This document shows positions 1-5,839 of a stretch of 64,000 nucleotides of DNA, one piece after another; position 1 is the stretch's first letter, and each line of letters begins with the position of its first letter. Source of the stretch: Palsa-504 sp963795795. Its GTDB lineage: Bacteria; Actinomycetota; Actinomycetes; Streptosporangiales; Streptosporangiaceae. The DNA lies in NCBI GenBank assembly GCA_963795795.1, contig CAWCJS010000034.1, forward strand, positions 62,001 to 126,000. Reading direction: 5' to 3'. The translations under genes and the position numbers were made by a program. The notes under the pieces are model-generated. The model was given only the letters and a program-made list of their open reading frames with translations, was not told the origin of the DNA and made no database searches.

Positions 1-291
1 CCTGGCCGCGTTGGCGTCCGGCCGGAACAAGACGATCGACCCGTCGTGGTGGCGGTAGGCCTTCAGGCCCTCGAAGAACTCCTGGGCGTAGTGGAACACC
101 GCGGTGGCCGGGTCGAGGGTGAAGGGGCCGTAGGGCTCTAGGCGGGCGTCGTGCCAGCCGCGTTCGGCCGACCAGCGCACCGTGATCATGTGATCGGTGA
201 AGTACCGGCCGAAGCCGGGCGCCTGCAGGAGCGCCTCGCGCTCGGCGGCGGGGAGCGGGTGGGCGGAAAGCCGGATATCGAAGTCGATCAT
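1..291 (-). CDS. ilvE: Branched-chain amino acid aminotransferase, N-terminal 97 residues (cut by window edge)
   Basis: Last step of Val/Ile/Leu synthesis: PLP-dependent transfer of the amino group from glutamate to branched-chain 2-oxo acids, in the cytosol. The minus-strand translation starts MIDFDIRLSAHPLP and contains PGFGRYFTDHMITVRW, HYAQEFFEGLKAYR and FRPDANAAR, the typical N-terminal landmarks of class IV branched-chain aminotransferases. The ATG at 291 is preceded by AGGAA about 9 nt upstream. The family is about 360 residues, so roughly three quarters lies beyond position 1, including the PLP lysine. It follows leuB by 88 bp on the same strand and is probably cotranscribed with it. 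Confidence 0.93.
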   Translation of the reverse strand, partial: MIDFDIRLSAHPLPAAEREALLQAPGFGRYFTDHMITVRWSAERGWHDARLEPYGPFTLDPATAVFHYAQEFFEGLKAYRHHDGSIVLFRPDANAAR

Positions 292-379
292 CGTGTGCAC
301 TTCCTCATCGCCTGGGGGCTTGACATCAACGCTAGCTGGTGAGACCGGGTGTGACCGGCGTATGCCGGAGGGTCAGCCG

Positions 380-1432
380 TCAGCCGGATACTCGCTCGGC
401 GATGTCGTCGCCTACCTCGACGGTGGTGCGGGCCGCCCAGGCGCCCTGCCGTTCCAGCAGGTCCTCGGCGACGGCCTCCTCGATGGTGGCCGCCTCGGCC
501 GCCAAGCCCAGGTGCTCGCAGAGCATCGCGGCGGACAAGATGGCCGCCGTCGGGTCGGCCTTGTGCTGGCCGGCGATGTCGGGCGCGCTCCCGTGCACCG
601 GCTCGAACATGCTGGGCGTGGTCCCCTCGGGGTTGATGTTCCCGCTGGCTGCCAGGCCGATCCCGCCGGCCACCGCGGCCCCGAGGTCGGTCAGGATGTC
701 GCCGAACAGGTTGTCCGTGACGATCACGTCGAACCGCTCGGGGGCGGCGACGAAGAACATCGCCGCGGCGTCGACGTGGCAGTAGTCCACGGCGACCTCG
801 GGGAACTCCTTGGCCAGCGCGTCCACCGTCCGCTGCCAGAGGTCGCCCGCGTAGGTCAGCACGTTCGTCTTATGCACGAGCGTGAGCTTCCTTCTCGGTC
901 GGGCCATGGCCTTATTGAAGGCGTAGCGGGCCACCCGGTTTACCCCGTAGGCGGTGTTGACGCTCTCCTGGGTGGCGATCTCGGCGGGCGTCCCCTTGCG
1001 CAGCACGCCGCCCGCGCCGCTGTACGGGCCCTCGGTGCCCTCGCGGACGACCAGCATGTCGACCGACTCCGCCCGGAGGTCGGGCACCGGGGAGTCGATC
1101 CCCGGGTAGAGCCGCACCGGGCGCAGGTTGACGTAGTGGTCAAGCTCGAACCGCAGCCGCAGCAGCAGGCCGCGCTCGAGCACCCCGCTCGGCACGCTCG
1201 GGTCGCCGACCGCGCCCAGCAGGATGGCGTCGTGGCCCTTGATCTCCTCGAGCACGGCGTCGGGGAGCGTCTCCCCGGTCCGGTGCCAGCGGCGCGCCCC
1301 GAGGTCGTAGCTGGTCTCGCTGATCGTGACCTCGGGCGCCGCGGCCCGCAGCACCTTGAGCGCCTCGGCGACCACCTCGGGGCCGATCCCGTCCCCGCCG
1401 ATGACGGCCAGCGCGATGTTTCGTGAGCCCAT
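380..1432 (-). CDS. leuB: 3-isopropylmalate dehydrogenase
   Basis: NAD-dependent oxidative decarboxylation of 3-isopropylmalate to 2-oxoisocaproate in leucine synthesis. The 350-residue protein has the family's normal length. The N-terminus has VIGGDGIGPEVV; the body has LLGAVGDPS, the substrate-binding RLRFELDHYVNLRPVRLYPG segment, VREGTEGPYSG, the VHKTNVL lysine region, VTDNLFGDILTDLGAA with the metal-binding aspartates, and FEPVHGSAPDIAGQ near the end. The ATG at 1432 has AAGG 7 nt upstream, and that site overlaps the stop of the small ORF at 1442-1681, so the two are probably translationally coupled. ilvE follows. Confidence 0.97.
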   Translation of the reverse strand: MGSRNIALAVIGGDGIGPEVVAEALKVLRAAAPEVTISETSYDLGARRWHRTGETLPDAVLEEIKGHDAILLGAVGDPSVPSGVLERGLLLRLRFELDHYVNLRPVRLYPGIDSPVPDLRAESVDMLVVREGTEGPYSGAGGVLRKGTPAEIATQESVNTAYGVNRVARYAFNKAMARPRRKLTLVHKTNVLTYAGDLWQRTVDALAKEFPEVAVDYCHVDAAAMFFVAAPERFDVIVTDNLFGDILTDLGAAVAGGIGLAASGNINPEGTTPSMFEPVHGSAPDIAGQHKADPTAAILSAAMLCEHLGLAAEAATIEEAVAEDLLERQGAWAARTTVEVGDDIAERVSG

Positions 1433-1441
1433 GCCTGAACC

Positions 1442-1681
1442 TTACTGGCGGGCCAGGAGCGCCGGAGGCTCCGCCGCGGCGTCGCCCCCGTTGTCCCGCC
1501 GGTCCAGGGCGACCTGCACGGCCACGGTGGCCGGGGTGACCGGGGTGACCTTAGCGGTCTTGGGGGCCTTGGCGGCCTTCGGGGTCGGCGAGGCGGAGGA
1601 GGCGTTGGCGGCCGAGACGGCCTTGGGGGCCTTAGCGGTCTTGGCGGCCGGGGCACCATTCCAGGGATACATGTCGTACAC
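1442..1681 (-). CDS. Small Ala/Lys/Pro-rich protein upstream of leuB
   Basis: I do not recognise a function. The 79-residue product begins (M)YDMYPWNG and continues as low-complexity Ala/Lys/Pro/Thr with several KAPK/KTAK-like pieces, ending acidic and arginine-containing. Support for its being real: a GTG start at 1681 with a strong AGGAG 7 nt upstream, and a stop codon that falls in the Shine-Dalgarno region of leuB only 9 nt before its ATG. The lysine/alanine-rich composition resembles histone-like tails, but no domain is visible. It could instead serve mainly to couple translation into leuB. The short aromatic N-terminus looks like the part under selection. Confidence 0.6.
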   Translation of the reverse strand: MYDMYPWNGAPAAKTAKAPKAVSAANASSASPTPKAAKAPKTAKVTPVTPATVAVQVALDRRDNGGDAAAEPPALLARQ

Positions 1682-1769
1682 GAGAACGCTCCTGATGGAG
1701 AACCAGGCGGGGCTTACGGCCAGCGCTGAACCCCCGCAGCGGGGTGCCGGCCTGCCCTGGGATCAGGTT

Positions 1770-1814
1770 CTACAGGTTCCCGCTGCGGCAGGCGAGGAAT
1801 ACGCAGTGCCGCAT
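1770..1814 (-). other. Possible 14-residue leader ORF in the leuB 5' region
   Basis: In the 5' region of the leuB unit an ATG at 1814 opens a 14-codon frame reading MRHCVFLACRSGNL then TAG. It lies between the palindromic operator (1870-1886) and the small ORF, surrounded by GC-rich self-complementary sequence around 1725-1745. It has only a weak AGGC ahead of the ATG and just two leucine codons. A regulatory uORF is possible but unproven. Confidence 0.25.
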
Positions 1815-1869
1815 AGTGCCTGCTACGTTACCCGGCCGGTGACCGCCATGGACGCCCCTCAAGACGCTT

Positions 1870-1886
1870 GTCTCAGTATTCGAGAC
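1870..1886. promoter_or_regulatory. Palindromic operator upstream of leuB
   Basis: GTCTCAGTATTCGAGAC is a 17-bp inverted repeat with arms GTCTC/GAGAC. A near-identical copy (GTCTCAGATTCCGAGAC) lies upstream of ilvB at 5851-5867, in the same orientation relative to the genes. Two matching palindromes before two branched-chain amino acid units suggest one shared regulator. An IclR-type leucine regulator (NdgR/LtbR) is the obvious candidate from actinomycete biology, but that identity is inference. Confidence 0.7.
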
Positions 1887-1954
1887 ACTATTTTTAGGTC
1901 CTAGTTCATCCATGGCGGTACCCGGGCGGCATCGTTATTCGTCGTTACTCATCG

Positions 1955-2953
1955 TTACTCGTCCTCGGCCAGCCAGGACATCAGCGGGCGCAGCCGGGCG
2001 CCGACCTGCTCGATCTGCTCGTTGTGCTCTTCTTCGCGGCGCTTGAGGAAGTTGGGCTTGCCGGCGTCGAACTCGTCGACCAGCTCGCGCGCGAACGAGC
2101 CGTCCTGGATCTCGCCCAGGATGCGGCGCATCTCCTCGCGGGTCTGCTCGTTGATCAGCCGGGGACCGCGGGTGTAGCCGCCGTACTCGGCGGTGTCGGA
2201 CACCGACCAGTACATCTTGGAGATGCCGCCCTCGTACATCAGGTCCACGATCAGCTTCATCTCGTGCAGGCACTCGAAGTACGCGGATTCCGGCTGGTAG
2301 CCGGCCTCGACCAGCGTCGCGAACCCGGCCTTGATCAGCTCGGCGACGCCGCCGCAGAGCACCGTCTGCTCGCCGAACAGGTCGGTCTCGGTCTCCTCGG
2401 TGAACGTGCTCTTCAGCGCGCCCGCGCGGGTGCCGCCGATGGCCTTGGCGTAGGCGAGGGTCAGCGGCCACGCCTGCCCGGTCGCGTCCCGCTCGACGCA
2501 GACCAGCACGGGCACGCCGCGACCCTGGGCGAACTGGCGGCGGACCAGGTGCCCGGGTGCCTTCGGCGCGACCATGCACACGTCCACGCCGGGCGGCGGG
2601 GTGATGAGGTGGTAGCGGATGTTCAGGCCGTGGGCGAAGAACAGCGCGTCCCCCGGCACCAGCGACGGCTCGATGTCGCGGGCGTACAGTTCCCGCTGCA
2701 GGTGGTCGGGGACCAGGACCATGATCAGGTCGGCTTCCTCGCACGCCTGCCCGGGGGTGGTGACCCGCAGGCCCTCGTTCGCCGCCTTATCCCGGCTCGC
2801 CGAGCCCTCGGGCAGCCCCACGCGGACGTCCACGCCGGAGTCGCGGAGCGAGAGGGCGTGCGCGTGCCCCTGGCTGCCGTACCCGAGGACGGCGACGTGC
2901 CTGCGCTGGATGACCGAGAGGTCGGCGCTGTCGTCGTAGAAAATCTCTGCCAC
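1955..2953 (-). CDS. ilvC: Ketol-acid reductoisomerase, class I
   Basis: NADPH- and Mg-dependent isomerisation and reduction of acetolactate/acetohydroxybutyrate to dihydroxy acids. The 332-residue length fits class I enzymes. The N-terminal Rossmann domain has VLGYGSQGHAHALSLRDSG; the middle has DLIMVLVPDHLQ and FAHGLNI; the C-terminal knotted domain carries the metal ligands in ETETDLFGEQTVLCGG and YFECLHEMKLIVDLMYEGG, then YWSVSDTAEYGGY. The GTG at 2953 has AAGGAAGG 9 nt upstream. It lies 130 bp after ilvN; that gap holds a hairpin (3060-3081), so ilvC may also have differential expression relative to ilvBN. Confidence 0.97.
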   Translation of the reverse strand: MAEIFYDDSADLSVIQRRHVAVLGYGSQGHAHALSLRDSGVDVRVGLPEGSASRDKAANEGLRVTTPGQACEEADLIMVLVPDHLQRELYARDIEPSLVPGDALFFAHGLNIRYHLITPPPGVDVCMVAPKAPGHLVRRQFAQGRGVPVLVCVERDATGQAWPLTLAYAKAIGGTRAGALKSTFTEETETDLFGEQTVLCGGVAELIKAGFATLVEAGYQPESAYFECLHEMKLIVDLMYEGGISKMYWSVSDTAEYGGYTRGPRLINEQTREEMRRILGEIQDGSFARELVDEFDAGKPNFLKRREEEHNEQIEQVGARLRPLMSWLAEDE

Positions 2954-3059
2954 CGTAAATGGCCTTCCTTGTGTCGTTCCTGGGTTGTGTCCTGCAGATC
3001 TTGCGCGGAAGATCGGTGCCTGACGGAAAGAAAGGGGTCAGATACGGCGCCTTTTCTTC

Positions 3060-3081
3060 CGCGGAGCACCATTCCTCCGCG
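3060..3081 (-). other. Intercistronic hairpin between ilvN and ilvC
   Basis: CGCGGAG (3060-3066) pairs with CTCCGCG (3075-3081) across an 8-nt loop, directly after the ilvN stop codon. No T-run follows on the minus strand, so this looks like an RNA processing or stability hairpin, or partial pausing site, rather than a full terminator. Confidence 0.45.
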
Positions 3082-3083
3082 AT

Positions 3084-3608
3084 TTATGCGCTGCGTTCCA
3101 CGGGGCGCAGCGCGCGGTCGGTGATCGAGCGGGTCCCGCGGCCGATGGCCACCATGCCCGACTGGACGAGCTCCTTGATGCCGAACGGCTCGAGCACCCT
3201 GACCAGCGCGTCGAGCTTATCCTTGTCGCCGGTCGCTTCCACCGTGATCACGTCGAGCGCGACGTCGACCACATGGGCGCGGAACAGGTTCACGGTCTCG
3301 AGGACCCGCGACCGGCTCTCGGCTTCGGCCCGGACCTTGACCAGGAGCAGCTCACGCTGCACGGTGGCGCCCGGCTCGAGCTCGACGATCTTGAGCACGT
3401 TGATGAGCTTGTTCAGCTGCTTGGTCACCTGCTCGAGCGGGTGCTCGTCGCAGTTGACCACGATGGTGATGCGGGAGATCTCCTCGTGCTCGGTCGGCCC
3501 GACCGCCAGCGACTCGATGTTGAAGCCGCGGCGGGCGAACAGGCCGGCGATCCGGACCAGGACCCCCGGCTTGTTCTCGACCAGGACCGACAGCGTGTGC
3601 CTCGTCAT
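3084..3608 (-). CDS. ilvN: Acetolactate synthase regulatory (small) subunit
   Basis: Regulatory subunit that activates IlvB and gives valine feedback inhibition. The 174-residue protein matches the family: an N-terminal ACT domain (TLSVLVENKPGVLVRIAGLFARRGFNIESL, then ITIVVNCDEHPLEQVTKQLNKLINVLKI) and a C-terminal ALS_ss_C domain (RELLLVKVRAEAESRS... ELVQSGMVAIGRGTRSI). The Gly-rich loop NKPGVL is the usual valine-binding region. The ATG lies 49 nt after the ilvB stop. It is cotranscribed with ilvB and probably with ilvC. Confidence 0.97.
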   Translation of the reverse strand: MTRHTLSVLVENKPGVLVRIAGLFARRGFNIESLAVGPTEHEEISRITIVVNCDEHPLEQVTKQLNKLINVLKIVELEPGATVQRELLLVKVRAEAESRSRVLETVNLFRAHVVDVALDVITVEATGDKDKLDALVRVLEPFGIKELVQSGMVAIGRGTRSITDRALRPVERSA

Positions 3609-3657
3609 GCTGCCGCGCCCCCCATCGGGCCCGTACCTCGGCTTGCGCTCAGCCCGC

Positions 3658-5658
3658 TCATTCTTCCCTTCCTCCCCAGTCGGGCGCGATGCCGCGCGCG
3701 AACTTTATGTCGTTGTTGGACGTGCCTGCCGCGACCATGGGCCAGACCATGGCGTCCTTGTGCACGACGAAATCCAGCACGACCGGCCGGTCGTCGATGC
3801 TCATGGCCCGCTCGATCACCCGGTCCACGTCGGCCGCTTCCTCACAGCGCAGGCCCTCGCAGCCGTACGCCTCGGCGAGCTTGACGAAGTCGGGGACCCG
3901 GGTGCCGGTCGGGCGCTTGGGCTCGTCCGTCGGGTGCAGGTCGGTGTTGGAGTAGCGCTCGTTGTAGAACAGCGTCTGCCACTGCCTGACCATCCCCAGG
4001 CTGCCGTTGTTGATGATCGCGACCTTGATCGGGATTCCCTCGATGGAGCAGGTGGCCAGCTCCTGGTTGGTCATCTGGAAGCACCCGTCGCCGTCGATCG
4101 CCCAAACCGTGGCGTCGGGCAGGCCGACCTTGGCGCCCATCGCGGCCGGCACGGCGAACCCCATCGTGCCCAGCCCGCCGGAGTTGATCCAGGTCCCCGG
4201 GTGCTCGTAGTCGATGAACTGGGCCGCCCACATCTGGTGCTGCCCGACCCCGGCCACGTACAGCGTCTCCGGGCCCGCGATCTTCCCGATCCGCTCGATC
4301 ACGTACTGCGGCGCGAGCGAGCCGTCGGCGGGCGCGTCGTAGCCGAGCGGGTAGGTCGTCCGCCAGGAATCGACCTGGGCCTGCCAGCCCTCCAGGTCGG
4401 GACGGTGGCCCTGCTCCCGGTCGGCGCGGATGACCGCGATCAGGTCGGCGATCACCTCACGGCAGTCGCCCACGATCGGCACGTCGGCCCGGCGGTTCTT
4501 GGAGATCTCGGCCGGATCGATGTCCGCGTGCACGATCAGCGCGCCCGGGGCGAACGTGTCGAGCTTGCCGGTCACCCGGTCGTCGAACCTGGTGCCGAGG
4601 GCGATGAGGAGGTCCGCCTTCTGCAGCGCGCCGACTGCCGCCACCGTGCCGTGCATGCCGGGCATCCCCAGGTGCTGCGGGTGCTTGTCGGGAAACGCGC
4701 CCCGGGCCATCAGCGTGGTGACCACCGGGATCCCGGTCAGCTCCGCCAGCTCGCGCAGCTGCGCGGACGCGCGGGCCTTGATCACGCCGCCGCCCACGTA
4801 CAGCACCGGCCGCCTGGCCTCGCTGATCAGCCGGGCGGCCTCCCGCACCTGCCGGGCGTGCGGCCTGGTCACCGGGTGGTACCCGGGCAGGTCGAAGGCG
4901 ACGGGCCAGCTGAACTCCGTGGTCGCCTGCATCGCGTCCTTGGCGATGTCCACCAGCACCGGACCCGGCCGGCCCGTCGAGGCCACGTGGAACGCCTCGC
5001 CGATGGTGCGGGCGATGTCGCCGGCCTTGGTGACCAGGAAGTTGTGCTTGGTGATCGGGATCGTGATCCCGGAGATGTCAGCCTCCTGGAACCCGTCGGT
5101 GCCGATCAGGTTCGACGGGATCTGGCCGGTGATCGCCACGATCGGGACCGAGTCCAGGAACGCGTCGGCGATGGGGGTGACCAGGTTGGTCGCCCCCGGG
5201 CCGCTGGTTGCCATGCACACCCCGACGCGCCCGGTCGCCTGCGCGTACCCGGTGGCCGCGTGTCCCGCGCCCTGCTCGTGCCGGACCAGGATGTGCCTGA
5301 TCGCCTTGGAGTCCAGCAGCGGGTCGTACGCCGGCAGGATCGCCCCGCCCGGGATGCCGAACACCACGTCGGCGCCCACCCGCTCGAGCGCGTAGACCAG
5401 CGCCTGCGCGCCGGTCGCCCGGGTCGTGGCCGGGCTGGCGGCCACGCGCGGCGGCTCGGCCGGCCCGGTGGTGGGCACGGTGACGGCGGGGACGGTCACG
5501 ATGGGGGGCGTGACGGCGGGGGCCTGGCTCGCCTGGGGGGCGGCGGGCGGCTGGTCGGCGGCGGGGCGCCCGCCGTCGCGGTGCGGCGGTCGGGCGGCCA
5601 TGTCCCGTGGGCTGGGCGCCGGGCCCGGTCCCTTTCGGCCGGTCATCTGCTCGGTCAT
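3658..5658 (-). CDS. ilvB: Acetolactate synthase catalytic (large) subunit
   Basis: ThDP/FAD/Mg-dependent condensation of two pyruvates, or pyruvate with 2-oxobutyrate; first common step of Val/Ile/Leu synthesis. Of 666 residues, the first 85 or so are a Pro/Ala/Thr-rich extension with no domain; the conserved enzyme then runs from GAQALVYALERVGADVVFG. The ThDP-activating glutamate is in VRHEQGAGHAATGYA; the ThDP/Mg motif is the GDGCFQMTNQEL region followed by IINNGSLGMVRQWQ. The ATG at 5658 has GGAG 8 nt upstream. It is preceded by a leader peptide and attenuator (5693-5798) and the shared palindrome at 5851-5867. Confidence 0.97.
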   Translation of the reverse strand: MTEQMTGRKGPGPAPSPRDMAARPPHRDGGRPAADQPPAAPQASQAPAVTPPIVTVPAVTVPTTGPAEPPRVAASPATTRATGAQALVYALERVGADVVFGIPGGAILPAYDPLLDSKAIRHILVRHEQGAGHAATGYAQATGRVGVCMATSGPGATNLVTPIADAFLDSVPIVAITGQIPSNLIGTDGFQEADISGITIPITKHNFLVTKAGDIARTIGEAFHVASTGRPGPVLVDIAKDAMQATTEFSWPVAFDLPGYHPVTRPHARQVREAARLISEARRPVLYVGGGVIKARASAQLRELAELTGIPVVTTLMARGAFPDKHPQHLGMPGMHGTVAAVGALQKADLLIALGTRFDDRVTGKLDTFAPGALIVHADIDPAEISKNRRADVPIVGDCREVIADLIAVIRADREQGHRPDLEGWQAQVDSWRTTYPLGYDAPADGSLAPQYVIERIGKIAGPETLYVAGVGQHQMWAAQFIDYEHPGTWINSGGLGTMGFAVPAAMGAKVGLPDATVWAIDGDGCFQMTNQELATCSIEGIPIKVAIINNGSLGMVRQWQTLFYNERYSNTDLHPTDEPKRPTGTRVPDFVKLAEAYGCEGLRCEEAADVDRVIERAMSIDDRPVVLDFVVHKDAMVWPMVAAGTSNNDIKFARGIAPDWGGREE

Positions 5659-5692
5659 CGGTACGTCTCCATCGGCTCCGGGGTCGGCGGCA

Positions 5693-5728
5693 TAAAAAAT
5701 CCCCTCGTGCCTGGCGGCAGTCGAGGGG
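5693..5728 (-). terminator. Attenuator terminator of the ilvBNC leader
   Basis: On the minus strand CCCCTCG (from 5728) pairs with CGAGGGG, followed directly by ATTTTTT. It sits 22 nt after the stop of the leader peptide and 35 nt before the ilvB start, the textbook position for a ribosome-mediated attenuator. The stem is short (7 bp) with a loop of about 14 nt. Confidence 0.85.
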
Positions 5729-5750
5729 AGCGCGCAATCAGCTGTCTTGG

Positions 5751-5798
5751 TCAGCCGCTTGCGCGCCAGCCAAGTACGAGGATGCTCGGGTGAGTCAC
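5751..5798 (-). CDS. ilvBNC leader peptide
   Basis: A 15-codon frame, VTHPSILVLGWRASG, with Ile-Leu-Val-Leu in a row and two codons rare for this genome (GTA, CTT). The same frame can also start at an ATG at 5810 (19 residues, adding MVVH). I prefer the GTG at 5798 because GGTGG lies just upstream and the putative -10 element overlaps the upstream ATG. The core ILVLG.R resembles the short ilvB leader peptides known from Streptomyces. Ribosome stalling at the Ile/Leu/Val codons under starvation would prevent the terminator at 5693-5728 from forming. Confidence 0.8.
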   Translation of the reverse strand: MTHPSILVLGWRASG

Positions 5799-5805
5799 GT
5801 GTACC

Positions 5806-5836
5806 ACCATACTGCCGCCGGGAATCCGGACGTCAA
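5806..5836 (-). promoter_or_regulatory. Candidate ilvB promoter
   Basis: On the minus strand TTGACG (5831-5836) forms a good -35. The -10 is either CAGTAT (spacer 16) or TATGGT (spacer 19), at 5806-5814. Transcription would start close to the leader-peptide GTG. The palindromic operator lies immediately upstream of the -35, a position suiting activation. Confidence 0.5.
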
Positions 5837-5839
5837 CTT

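Noticed and set aside
2959..5793. Long plus-strand open frame (over 900 codons) across ilvN and ilvB
   Set aside because: It is antisense to ilvN/ilvB, with arginine/glycine/histidine-rich shadow sequence produced by the GC-rich third positions, and no domain.
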